Shown: one piece after another, positions 5,965-12,792 of the stretch | Layout of the letters: each line of letters starts with the position of its first letter | Position numbering within the stretch: the stretch's first letter is position 1 | Origin: a virus | Virus record (IMG/VR): IMGVR_UViG_3300013104_000077 | Span: 1-22,406 of that record | DNA length: 22,406 bases | Reading direction: 5' to 3' (one strand) | Notes under the pieces: generated by a model | What the model saw: only the letters and a program-made list of their open reading frames with translations | Told to the model about the DNA's origin: nothing | The model's database searches: none | Position numbers and translations under genes: made by a program

Positions 5965-6179
5965 GTTAATTCCTGGAAGCCTGGGCGAACATCATCGTGG
6001 GCTTCTCCATCAACTGGTTCGCCAACATGGCGATCCTCCCGCTGTTCGGATTCAACGTGACCGGCGCCCAGGCGTTCGGCATTGGCCTGTTCTTTACCGC
6101 CATCTCGTTGGTCCGCAGCTACATCCTCCGTCGCTGGTTCAACGGCCTCAAGTTTGGCCACAAAAAGGATCATGCATGA
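5949..6179 (+). pseudogene. Small membrane protein frame interrupted by an early TAA (DUF7220-like)
   Basis: AGGAG at 5936-5940 precedes an ATG at 5949 that reads MQTRLG and then TAA (5967-5969). The same frame then continues without a stop for 70 codons: FLEAWANIIVGFSINWFAN, then MAILPLFGF and VRSYILRRWFNG. This resembles a small two-helix membrane protein common in phages (DUF7220, from memory), whose members begin like the joined sequence with one Ser or similar residue at the TAA. TCA-to-TAA is a one-base change. Either the gene is broken, or it restarts at CTG 5973 or GTG 5997 (a 60-residue product), or the base is a sequencing error. The end overlaps the next start (ATGA). Confidence 0.6.
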
Positions 6180-6373
6180 ATACCAATCGTGTTCCCTCGG
6201 CCGTCACGCTGACGACCACCCACGTCGACGCCAGCAACTCGAAGGAAGGCACGGAGCTGCTCGCCAAACTGATCCGTGAACGTGTGCAGTTCTCCGTCGC
6301 TCCCGATGATACAGGCTGGGCGATCAGCTACATCGACCATCGAGAGATCGAAGATCAGCCGGTGGTCGCATGA
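6176..6373 (+). CDS. Hypothetical protein, 65 residues
   Basis: ATG 6176 overlaps the stop of the membrane protein frame (ATGA), and GTGGTCGCATGA at the end overlaps the next gene in the same way. The frame is open further upstream, but that lies over the two membrane genes. The product is small, acidic and soluble. It has a helix around EGTELLAKLIRERVQFSV and a strand-like GWAISYIDHREIE. No family is recognised. Confidence 0.7.
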   Translation: MNTNRVPSAVTLTTTHVDASNSKEGTELLAKLIRERVQFSVAPDDTGWAISYIDHREIEDQPVVA

Positions 6374-6942
6374 GCATCGGTGACGTCAACAGCAACGCCC
6401 GTGGCTCCGGTGCGCGCTACAATGATGGAAAGCCGCCCGTCGATCTGATTCCCCTGAGTGCCATCGCTGCCAGCTTCAACGGTGTGTTCGGCGAGCGTAC
6501 CAACACCCTTCTCCGGGCTGCTGTGCAGCGTTCGCTGGACATGCTGGGCGGTTTCCAAGAGACGGGTGACGCCACCTATCTGGCCTGTGCCATTGACGAG
6601 GTGCGTTTCGCCTGGCGTGACTGCGCCCGCGTGTTCGGCTACGGCAAGAAGAAGTATGCCCCGTGGAACTGGGCCAAAGGCATGTCCTGGTCGATCCCCT
6701 TGGGGTGCGCCGGTAGGCATGCGCTGTGCATCTTCGAGGGGCAGCTCGTCGACGACGAGTCCAGGCTGCCACACATCGGCCACTACCTGGCCAACCTGGT
6801 GATGCTCGACCACTACGTCGACAACTACCCCGAAGGCAACGATCTGCCGGACCCCAAGCTGTTCGAGGGGCGCAATGCAGAACGCCAAGACCATCCAATC
6901 ATCATGCTCGACGACGTGCTCGCCGGCAAACCAATCTGCTGA
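6370..6942 (+). CDS. DUF5664-type protein, probable dATP/dGTP (pyro)phosphohydrolase-like
   Basis: This encodes 190 residues. The N-terminal GARYNDGKPPVDLIPLSAIAA, the middle RVFGYGKKKYAPWNWAKGM, and the C-terminal HIGHYLANLVMLDHYVDNYPEGNDLPD follow the pattern of a widespread phage family once called DUF5664 and now often annotated as dATP/dGTP diphosphohydrolase, N-terminal type. The glycine-lysine-Tyr-Asn-Trp segment is the signature. If the annotation holds, the enzyme would adjust dNTP pools during replication. The fold resembles all-alpha MazG-like pyrophosphatases in my recollection; no activity can be shown here. The gene is coupled upstream (ATGA) and followed by dyad site 2. Confidence 0.7.
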   Translation: MSIGDVNSNARGSGARYNDGKPPVDLIPLSAIAASFNGVFGERTNTLLRAAVQRSLDMLGGFQETGDATYLACAIDEVRFAWRDCARVFGYGKKKYAPWNWAKGMSWSIPLGCAGRHALCIFEGQLVDDESRLPHIGHYLANLVMLDHYVDNYPEGNDLPDPKLFEGRNAERQDHPIIMLDDVLAGKPIC

Positions 6943-6945
6943 CCA

Positions 6946-6967
6946 ATAGTTCCAGAGGAGGAACTGT
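6946..6967 (+). promoter_or_regulatory. Dyad site 2, overlapping the ribosome binding site of the gene at 6968
   Basis: AGTTCC (6948-6953), loop AGAGGA (6954-6959) and GGAACT (6960-6965) repeat the architecture of the site after the polymerase gene; 16 fixed positions are identical. Here AGAGGAGG, the ribosome binding site, occupies the loop and the start of the 3' arm, and the ATG follows two bases later. A folded hairpin, or a protein bound to it, would hide the initiation region, which is the layout of a translational operator. Confidence 0.65.
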
Positions 6968-7537
6968 ATGCGATTCGCATCTATTCACGACGAGTGCTCG
7001 GTGTTGCCCTGGCGGGTCAAGCACCGGGCCATGCTCGGTGGTGGCGCACTGCGCAGTTACTTCGACGGAACGATGGTGAAGGACTACGACCTGTTCTTCG
7101 AGTCCCTGGCCGATTGGCAAGTCTGCGTCACCCAGTTGGATGCGGACCCCGCCTTTGCCATCCAGGCATCCGCCGCCGACACGCTGTACCCGACCTACGT
7201 CCACATCTACACCGGCCGGCTGTTCAACCTGATCGGGTTCCGCTTCTACCCCAACCCGCAGGAGCTGGCCCATTCCTTCGACTTCCGATGCACGGCGATG
7301 GCCCTTCGTCTCCGCGATCCCGCGCTGACGTTCTACGGAGTGCCGGGTGCTTCCGAGGATTGCGCGGCCAAGGCGCTGAACTTCCTGAACCTGCAGCCGA
7401 CCAACCGCGTCGCCAAGCGCCTGCGTCGATACGTCGACGAGCGCGGCTACACCCCCACCGACGACTTCGTGTCGAAGGTCGCCCACTGCGCCCACGTGAC
7501 CAACCCCGGGTGCTCTTACAACGGAGACATTGCATGA
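6968..7537 (+). CDS. Nucleotidyltransferase-fold protein
   Basis: This encodes 189 residues. RAMLGGGALRSYFDG followed by KDYDLFF fits the nucleotidyltransferase signature G-G, spacer, D-x-D, with D39 and D41 as metal ligands. SFDFRCTAMAL supplies a likely third acid (D105). The family transfers nucleotides to RNA, protein or small molecules (poly(A) and CCA polymerases, antitoxin-type enzymes, and others). Related proteins occur in several T7-like and other phages with no settled role. The C-terminal part (NRVAKRLRRYVDERGY) is basic and helical and might hold the substrate. Its initiation region lies in dyad site 2, so expression may be controlled separately from the operon. The fold is likely; the substrate is unknown. 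Confidence 0.72.
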   Translation: MRFASIHDECSVLPWRVKHRAMLGGGALRSYFDGTMVKDYDLFFESLADWQVCVTQLDADPAFAIQASAADTLYPTYVHIYTGRLFNLIGFRFYPNPQELAHSFDFRCTAMALRLRDPALTFYGVPGASEDCAAKALNFLNLQPTNRVAKRLRRYVDERGYTPTDDFVSKVAHCAHVTNPGCSYNGDIA

Positions 7538-7794
7538 ACCTGTTCGCGCGCATCAAGGCCCTGTTCAGCCGCCCGCAGCCCGCCCCGCAGCCCGTCGTCG
7601 ATCGTCCGTTCCAGGTCGGCGATCGCGTCCTCGCAAATGACCCTGGTTACCACTTTGGCGCGCAGAGGGGAGTCATCACGAAAGCGTATTCTCCCCGCTG
7701 CTTCGCGGTGCGCCTGACCGCCTGGGACGAACCGACCGACGGCGGTCCTCATGGCTGGTCCTTCTACACCCACGAGCTCACGTTGCTGTCCTGA
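7534..7794 (+). CDS. Hypothetical small protein with SH3/KOW-like domain
   Basis: This encodes 86 residues. ATG 7534 overlaps the previous stop (ATGA); the longer open frame upstream lies over the nucleotidyltransferase gene. After a basic, proline-rich N-terminus (FSRPQPAPQPVV), residues about 24-84 read like a small beta barrel: FQVGDRVLAND, GAQRGVITKAYSPRCFAVRL, and WSFYTHELTLL. The VGDRV, turn, G-x-I pattern is typical of KOW/SH3-like modules that bind nucleic acid or protein. It lies directly before the DNA polymerase gene. The function is unknown. Confidence 0.72.
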   Translation: MNLFARIKALFSRPQPAPQPVVDRPFQVGDRVLANDPGYHFGAQRGVITKAYSPRCFAVRLTAWDEPTDGGPHGWSFYTHELTLLS

Positions 7795-7799
7795 CACCT

Positions 7800-9713
7800 G
7801 TGGATACTCCCGCGCTGGTCTTTGACCTGGAGACCGATGGTCTGCTCGACACCGTAACGAAGGTCCACTGCCTGAACATCATCGACCGCGCCACCGGCAA
7901 GCGCCTCCGCTTCAACGGTGGCGTTTACGGCAGCGGTGACAAGGCTCGCCGCGACGGGACGATCGAGGAAGGCGTTGAGCTGCTGCGCAAGGCTGACGTC
8001 ATCGCTGGTCAGAACGTGATCGCCTACGACATCCCGGTGCTGGACAAGCTGTTCGGCTTCAAGCCCACCGGCAAGGTGTTCGACACCCGGACCGCCTCGC
8101 GCGTCATCTGGCCCAACCTGGCTGACATCGACTTCGCCGCGATCCGGGCCGGCAAGCGTCCCGTCGACTTCCAGTCGAAGGGCTACGTCGGCAGCAACAA
8201 GCTGGCCGCCTGGGGCTTCCGCCTCGGCGAGTACAAGGGTGACTTCAACCCGAAGGACTACGGCTACACCTGGGCCACCTGCCCCTTCATGCTGGAGATG
8301 TCCGACTACTGCGAGCAGGACTGCGAGGTCACGCTCAAGTGGCTGGAGTTCATCGAGTCGCGCAACTACTCCCAGGAGTGCCTGGACCTGGAGATGCGCG
8401 TCGCCACGATCATCGCTGCCCAGGAACGCCACGGCTTCTGCTTCGACGTCCCCGCGGCGGAGAAGCTGGCCGCTTCCCTGATGGCCGAACGCGCCGAGCT
8501 GGAGTCCGCACTCACCTCCCTGTTCCCCCCGTGGAAGGCCAAGGACGGCAAGCCGTTTGTCCCGAAGCGCGACAACGCACGTTTTGGCTACACGGCCGGC
8601 GTGCCGGTGCAGAAGTACAAGACGGTGGTGTTCAACCCCGGCTCCCGCGATCACATTGCCGATCGCCTGATGACCGTGCACGGGTGGAAGCCCAAGGTGT
8701 TCACGCCCACGGGAAAGCCACAGATCGACGAGACGATCCTTGGTGCCCTGCCCTACAACGAGGCGAAGGAGCTGACCCGCTACATGCTGCTGGTGAAGCG
8801 GCTAGGCCAGCTCGCCGAGGGCTCCAAGGCGTGGCTCAAGAAGGTCAAGGCGGACGGTCGGATTCACGGCTCGGTCAACACCAACGGCGCAGTCACCGGC
8901 CGCATGACCCACTCCGACCCCAACGTCGCCCAGGTGGACAAGTGGGAGCCCATGCGCGCCCTGTGGACGGTGCCGAAGAACTACGTCCTGGTCGGCTGTG
9001 ACGCCGAGGGCCTGGAGCTGCGCTCAATGGGCCACTACATGGCTCAGTGGGACGGCGGCGAGTATGCCGAGGCGGTGGTCAACGGCAAGAAAGAGAACGG
9101 CACAGACGTCCATACCGTGAACCAGAAGGCCATTGGCCTGAACAAGCGGGACAGCGCCAAGACGTTCATCTACGCGCTGATCTATGGTGCCGGCGACTTC
9201 AAGCTCGGCACCATCGTGCGCGACGACTACACCGACGAGCAACGAGCGAAGTTCAAAGTTCGGAAGGACTCCAAGACGTCTCTTGCTGCCCTCGGCAAGG
9301 CTCGCCGTGCCCGTCTGATGAAGGCCCTTCCCGCGCTCGGGAAGCTCACTGCTGCCGTCAAGAAGCGGGCCAAGCTCCGCGGCTACCTCAAGGGTCTCGA
9401 CGGCCGAAAGCTGCACGTCCGGGCCGAGCATGCGGCCCTGAACACCCTCCTGCAGTCTGCGGGTGCGGTGGCAATGAAGAAGGCCCTGGTGCTGTTTGCA
9501 GATGCGGTCGAGGCTGACCCGAAACTGCGCGGCAAGGTCCACCCGGTGGCGAACATCCACGACGAGTTCCAGATCGAAGTTCCTCCGAACCTGGCGCAGA
9601 TCGTGGGCAAGCTCGCTGCCGATTCCATCACCAAAGCAGGCGAGCACTTCGGTTTTCGGTGCCCTCTGAGTGGTGCCTTTGATGTGGGCAAGAACTGGAG
9701 TGAAACCCACTGA
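7800..9713 (+). CDS. Family A DNA polymerase with 3'-5' exonuclease domain (T7 gp5-like)
   Basis: This encodes 637 residues (T7 gp5 has 704) from a GTG start at 7800. It replicates the phage genome with gp4-like helicase and gp2.5-like protein. The N-terminal proofreading domain has D9 and E11 (FDLETDGLL), an ExoII segment GQNVIAYDIPVL and ExoIII YCEQDCEVT. Polymerase motif A is GCDAEGLELR (D401), motif B is RDSAKTFIYALIYGAG (R450, K454, Y458), and motif C is NIHDEFQIEV (D588). Between W245 and F278, where T7 carries its thioredoxin-binding insert, there are only about 32 residues, roughly half the T7 length. The host processivity factor may therefore be different or not used. No strong ribosome binding site is seen at the GTG. 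Confidence 0.96.
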   Translation: MDTPALVFDLETDGLLDTVTKVHCLNIIDRATGKRLRFNGGVYGSGDKARRDGTIEEGVELLRKADVIAGQNVIAYDIPVLDKLFGFKPTGKVFDTRTASRVIWPNLADIDFAAIRAGKRPVDFQSKGYVGSNKLAAWGFRLGEYKGDFNPKDYGYTWATCPFMLEMSDYCEQDCEVTLKWLEFIESRNYSQECLDLEMRVATIIAAQERHGFCFDVPAAEKLAASLMAERAELESALTSLFPPWKAKDGKPFVPKRDNARFGYTAGVPVQKYKTVVFNPGSRDHIADRLMTVHGWKPKVFTPTGKPQIDETILGALPYNEAKELTRYMLLVKRLGQLAEGSKAWLKKVKADGRIHGSVNTNGAVTGRMTHSDPNVAQVDKWEPMRALWTVPKNYVLVGCDAEGLELRSMGHYMAQWDGGEYAEAVVNGKKENGTDVHTVNQKAIGLNKRDSAKTFIYALIYGAGDFKLGTIVRDDYTDEQRAKFKVRKDSKTSLAALGKARRARLMKALPALGKLTAAVKKRAKLRGYLKGLDGRKLHVRAEHAALNTLLQSAGAVAMKKALVLFADAVEADPKLRGKVHPVANIHDEFQIEVPPNLAQIVGKLAADSITKAGEHFGFRCPLSGAFDVGKNWSETH

Positions 9714-9748
9714 TGCGCACATCCAATCATCCAAGGAGTAGCACACTG

Positions 9749-10609
9749 ATGCAACGCAAAACCCCTGTGAAGGGGACCAAGCAGGTCGGCCTCCGCGACT
9801 TCATCGCGGCTGGCCGCAAACAACGGGGGCCGCGAGTTCTCCTGGCCGACATCGAGACGTTCCCGATCGAGGGGTACGTCTGGAACCTGTGGAAGCAGAA
9901 CATCGGGCTGGACCAGATCAAGCAGGATTGGACGCTCATGTCCTTCGCCGCCAAGTGGCTGGGTCAGCCCGAGGTCTACTACGACGACGTGTCGGAGAAG
10001 CGGGACGTTCGCGACGACGACTCACTGCTCCGTGACGTGCATCGACTCCTGTCCAATGTGGACATCCTGGTCGCCCACAACGGCCAGCGGTTCGACCTGC
10101 CGAAGCTCAAGGCTCGCATGGCCATCCGCCGACTGAGCCCGCTGCCTCCCATCAAGGTGCTGGACACGCTGCTCCTGAACCGACGCGCGTTCGGCTTCAC
10201 TTCCCAGCGACTTGCCTACGTCAGCGACCAGTTCGCCGAACAGGCCAAGGACTATCACAAGAACTTCCCCGGCTTCAAGCTGTGGCGGGAATGTCTCGCC
10301 GGCAACCGAAAGGCGTGGCAGGAGTGCCGCGAGTACAACATCATCGACGTCACGTCGATGGAGGAGACCTACAAGGCGCTCCGTGGGTGGTACGAGGGTG
10401 CGCCGAACTTCGGCCCGTACATCTCCCCGAGCAAGGATGGTGCCGTCGTCTGCCCGACCTGCGGCAGCGAGCACGTCGAACGCCGAGGATCACGAGAGAC
10501 CCAGGTGGGCATCTATGCCCGGTTCCACTGCTTGGATTGTGGCGGCTGGTCTCGTGGTCGCTACCAGGCCGTGTCCCGCAAGCTCCGTGAGCACATCCTC
10601 ACGAACTAA
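9749..10609 (+). CDS. DnaQ/RNase H-fold 3'-5' exonuclease with C-terminal zinc ribbon
   Basis: This encodes 286 residues from ATG 9749, chosen for AAGGAG at 9733-9738. An in-frame ATG at 9713 (TGATG with the polymerase stop) would add 12 residues. ExoI is LLADIETFPIEG (D34, E36), ExoII is DILVAHNGQRFDLPKL, and ExoIII is ECREYNIIDVTSMEETY, so all DEDD acids are in place; the fold resembles the exonuclease part of family B polymerases. The C-terminus has VCPTCGSEH (C235, C238) and HCLDCGGW (C261, C264), a zinc ribbon. The polymerase next door has its own proofreading domain, so this is an extra nuclease, perhaps for end processing, recombination or host DNA breakdown. Confidence 0.88.
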   Translation: MQRKTPVKGTKQVGLRDFIAAGRKQRGPRVLLADIETFPIEGYVWNLWKQNIGLDQIKQDWTLMSFAAKWLGQPEVYYDDVSEKRDVRDDDSLLRDVHRLLSNVDILVAHNGQRFDLPKLKARMAIRRLSPLPPIKVLDTLLLNRRAFGFTSQRLAYVSDQFAEQAKDYHKNFPGFKLWRECLAGNRKAWQECREYNIIDVTSMEETYKALRGWYEGAPNFGPYISPSKDGAVVCPTCGSEHVERRGSRETQVGIYARFHCLDCGGWSRGRYQAVSRKLREHILTN

Positions 10610-10632
10610 CGTTCCACTTACGCAACTGTCCC
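10608..10632 (+). promoter_or_regulatory. Dyad site 3 (degenerate) before the lysis cassette
   Basis: CGTTCC (10610-10615), six bases, GCAACTGTCCC (10622-10632) matches dyad site 1 at GTTCC, at G-AACTGT and at the following CCC. The pairing is weaker than at the other two sites because two arm positions differ. Like them, it begins right after a stop codon (TAA 10607-10609) in one of the few gaps. It lies 12 bases before the holin-candidate ATG, overlapping the upstream edge of its GAGGTG ribosome binding site. Confidence 0.45.
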
Positions 10633-10644
10633 GAGGTGACACCC

Positions 10645-11031
10645 ATGCTCGAAAAGATCGTATCGCTGCTCTCCTCCTTGTCGGCTGTTCCGCAGCCGAT
10701 CTGGGCGATGCTCGGCGGCACTCTGGTGTCGTGGGGTGTCACCCAGCGGCTCAAGGACTACGTGTCACCCCACTGGCACGGGCAGACCGCTGACGTGGCC
10801 GTGCGCGCCATCGCCTTCACGGCAGGTGCGCTGGCTACGGTGGGCCTGTGGTCCATCGGTGGCTTCGCTTCCCTACCCCACGCTGCCACCGCAGCGCTGA
10901 TCGTGGGCCTGTGGTCACCGGCCACCTGGGACATCCTGACGATGTTCATTGGGTGGAAGTGGCCACGCCTACGGTTCCTCCTGACCCGCTGTGGCCACCG
11001 CATCAACAAGCGCGGCGGGGACACACCGTGA
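10645..11031 (+). CDS. Probable holin (small multi-span membrane protein)
   Basis: This encodes 128 residues from ATG 10645, preferred over in-frame GTG 10636 because GAGGTG (10633-10638) sits six bases before it. There are three hydrophobic segments at about residues 18-37, 52-76 and 82-103, and the C-terminus is strongly basic (RLRFLLTRCGHRINKRGG). Holins time lysis by making the inner membrane permeable so that the amidase reaches the wall. The case rests on topology, size and position directly before Rz/Rz1 genes. T7 holin (gp17.5) is shorter and lies at the far end of its genome. Another membrane role cannot be excluded. Confidence 0.7.
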   Translation: MLEKIVSLLSSLSAVPQPIWAMLGGTLVSWGVTQRLKDYVSPHWHGQTADVAVRAIAFTAGALATVGLWSIGGFASLPHAATAALIVGLWSPATWDILTMFIGWKWPRLRFLLTRCGHRINKRGGDTP

Positions 11032-11390
11032 ACGGCCTGACCATTGCGAAGGTCGCCGTTGCATTGCTGCTGATCGGCGCCGGTTCCTACTTCGTCCTGT
11101 CCTACCAGCACATGACCACCCAGGTCGCCGAGCTCGCTCCCCTGAAAGAACAGGTGGTGGAGCTCCAGGGCCAGTACACCGAGCTCTCCAAGGAGGTGGT
11201 CCGCCGCGCGGCTGACGACGCACGTATCCGTGCCGGCCGGCGCTCCATCAACTCTCATCTCGACGAGGTAACCAATGAAGATTCTGCTGCTCGCGCTTAT
11301 CTCGGCGAGCGCATTCCTGACGGGGTGCGCGCGGCATATCTCACGTCCGACACCGGACGCAAGCGCGTTCCTGCAGCCAACGCACATTGA
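11028..11390 (+). CDS. Rz: Rz-like inner-membrane spanin (i-spanin)
   Basis: This encodes 120 residues from a GTG overlapping the holin stop (GTGA). It has a single N-terminal membrane anchor (about residues 6-25, VAVALLLIGAGSYFVL), then a periplasmic coiled-coil region (VAELAPLKEQVVELQGQYTELSKEVVRR) and a flexible tail. That is the layout of Rz, which spans the periplasm with Rz1 and fuses inner and outer membranes in the last lysis step. The last 116 bases overlap the lipoprotein gene in another frame, the classic Rz/Rz1 arrangement. Confidence 0.85.
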   Translation: MNGLTIAKVAVALLLIGAGSYFVLSYQHMTTQVAELAPLKEQVVELQGQYTELSKEVVRRAADDARIRAGRRSINSHLDEVTNEDSAARAYLGERIPDGVRAAYLTSDTGRKRVPAANAH

Positions 11391-11541
11391 GGGGAAGTAC
11401 GCCTCAATGGGTGAGCTGATGCAGGACCCCAACTCAACCACGCGCGATCTCGTCGACTTCGGTGGCAACGCCGACGACGCCAACCTTCGGTGCAACGCTG
11501 ACAAAGCGAGCGCATTGAGCCTGCTGCAGGAGAAGAAGTGA
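11275..11541 (+). CDS. Rz1: Rz1-like outer-membrane lipoprotein (o-spanin), nested start
   Basis: This encodes 88 residues, starting inside Rz in another frame (ATG 11275). MKILLLALISASAFLTGC is a lipoprotein signal peptide with lipobox LTGC; the mature protein would begin at C18. The periplasmic part is short, with prolines (SRPTPDASAFLQPTHI), as in other o-spanins. Its ribosome binding site is ACGAGG (11262-11267) within Rz. It should be lipidated, placed in the outer membrane, and pair with the i-spanin. The length is normal for unimolecular-partner o-spanins. Confidence 0.85.
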   Translation: MKILLLALISASAFLTGCARHISRPTPDASAFLQPTHIEGKYASMGELMQDPNSTTRDLVDFGGNADDANLRCNADKASALSLLQEKK

Positions 11542-11780
11542 TGCATATTGCGGATACATCGCAGGCCGATAAGAGCGGACGAATCCTTCTTGACCTGTTC
11601 GTCCAGAACCTCCGAAACACACTGGTCGACGAGGCCATCAAGGCAATCCGCCCGATCGTGGAGGCCAAGGTGGACCAGATCGTCGCCGAGCTGGAGCCCG
11701 ATGTTCAACACGAATACGACCTCCTCAAGCAGCGCACGGTGGTCCACTTCGTGGTGAACCGCCGCGGGGAGAAGCAGTGA
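11541..11780 (+). CDS. Hypothetical helical protein, 79 residues
   Basis: ATG 11541 shares its A with the Rz1 stop (TGATG). A GTG three bases earlier is in frame but lies inside the Rz1 gene. The sequence is a long helix or coiled coil with a regular hydrophobic pattern: DLFVQNLRNTLVDEAIKAIRPIVEAKVDQIVAEL. It ends in HFVVNRRGEKQ. There is no membrane segment and no known family. It is coupled to the next gene by TGATG at 11778-11782. The function is unknown. Confidence 0.72.
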   Translation: MHIADTSQADKSGRILLDLFVQNLRNTLVDEAIKAIRPIVEAKVDQIVAELEPDVQHEYDLLKQRTVVHFVVNRRGEKQ

Positions 11781-12010
11781 TGGATGACTCCCCGGCTCTG
11801 GTCACCTTCATCGGCGGCTCGGCCAATCTAACCCAGCGGGTATTACAACAGCGCGAGCTTGGTCCGTACTTCGACGTCGCGGTGATGCCGGACATTCGTG
11901 AGTACGGCCCTGGGTATGAGCCAATGCGGGTGGTTGCCAATCGTGAACGCTACATCCTGAAACAGGTGGCGAGATCACATTTCGTAGCCCTCATCGAGTC
12001 TATCCGATGA
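11780..12010 (+). CDS. Hypothetical protein, 76 residues
   Basis: ATG 11780 overlaps the previous stop; GGGGAGAAG upstream is a good ribosome binding site. The product has a strand-turn N-terminus (ALVTFIGGSANLTQRV), a central FDVAVMPDIREYGPGYEPMRVV, and a helix at the end (ILKQVARSHFVALIESI). It resembles small uncharacterised proteins found next to exonuclease genes in T7-like phages, but I cannot name a family. The stop overlaps the exonuclease start (ATGA). Confidence 0.72.
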   Translation: MDDSPALVTFIGGSANLTQRVLQQRELGPYFDVAVMPDIREYGPGYEPMRVVANRERYILKQVARSHFVALIESIR

Positions 12011-12792
12011 CTCCCAAGAACAAGGCTCGGACCCTCCTGATCGACGCCGACATCTTCGCCTACGCTGCCTCCGCCGTTTCCGAGAAGGTCTACTACTGGG
12101 ACGGCCCCGGCTCGGAACCCTCAGTCGACACCGAGGAGACCCCCGAGTCAGCCGGCAAGCTCGCCATCGAGCGCATCGAGAAGATCGCCAACCAGCTCAA
12201 GGCCAGCCGCATCGTGGTCTGCCTGACCGACGCCCACAACTTCCGAAAGGACGTGTGGCCGCAGTACAAGGCGAACCGAAAGGACGTCCGCAGGCCGACC
12301 CACCTGATCGGCGTGAAGGATGCCCTGGCGTCCAAGTACGAGACGTACAAGCGTCCCGGCCTGGAGGCCGACGACTGCATGGGCATCCTGGCGACGCACA
12401 AGACCCTGATCCCTGGCGAGAAGGTCATCGTGTCCAGCGACAAGGACCTCAAGACGATCCCTGGGCTGCTGTTCAATCCGGACAGGGATCGGGTGCCCCA
12501 TCGGATCACCAAGGTGGCCGCCGACAGGAACTTCCTGCAGCAGGTCATCACGGGTGACGCCACCGATGGCTACCCCGGCTGCCCCGGTGTTGGCCCGAAG
12601 TCCAAGTTCGTGGGCCTGATCCACACGTGCACCACGCTCAGTGAGATGTGGCGGCACGTCCTGGATGCCTACGCCAGCAAGGGCCTGACGGCCACCGATG
12701 CCGTCCTGCAGGCTCGCATGGCGCGCATCCTCCGGGCGACCGACTGGGACTTCAAGCTCAAGGCGCCGAGGCTCTGGAGCCCGCCAATCTGA
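12007..12792 (+). CDS. 5'-3' exonuclease, FEN/PIN fold (T7 gp6-like)
   Basis: This encodes 261 residues (T7 gp6 has about 300). It digests duplex DNA from the 5' end, removing RNA primers, helping recombination and degrading host DNA. Acidic metal-ligand clusters are visible in order: LLIDADIFAY (D13, D15), RPGLEADDCMGILA, VIVSSDKDL, and the helix-hairpin-helix region ITGDATDGYPGCPGVGPKSK. The VWPQYKANRKDVRRP segment is the arch/helical entry typical of FEN enzymes. The gene ends the replication block. Its stop lies next to the second copy of the 17-base promoter-like element. Confidence 0.92.
   Translation: MTPKNKARTLLIDADIFAYAASAVSEKVYYWDGPGSEPSVDTEETPESAGKLAIERIEKIANQLKASRIVVCLTDAHNFRKDVWPQYKANRKDVRRPTHLIGVKDALASKYETYKRPGLEADDCMGILATHKTLIPGEKVIVSSDKDLKTIPGLLFNPDRDRVPHRITKVAADRNFLQQVITGDATDGYPGCPGVGPKSKFVGLIHTCTTLSEMWRHVLDAYASKGLTATDAVLQARMARILRATDWDFKLKAPRLWSPPI

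Noticed and set aside
9713-9748. Upstream ATG for the zinc-ribbon exonuclease
   Set aside because: It would couple with the polymerase stop, but AAGGAG at 9733-9738 clearly serves ATG 9749, and the added 12 residues look like translated leader. It is kept only as an alternative.
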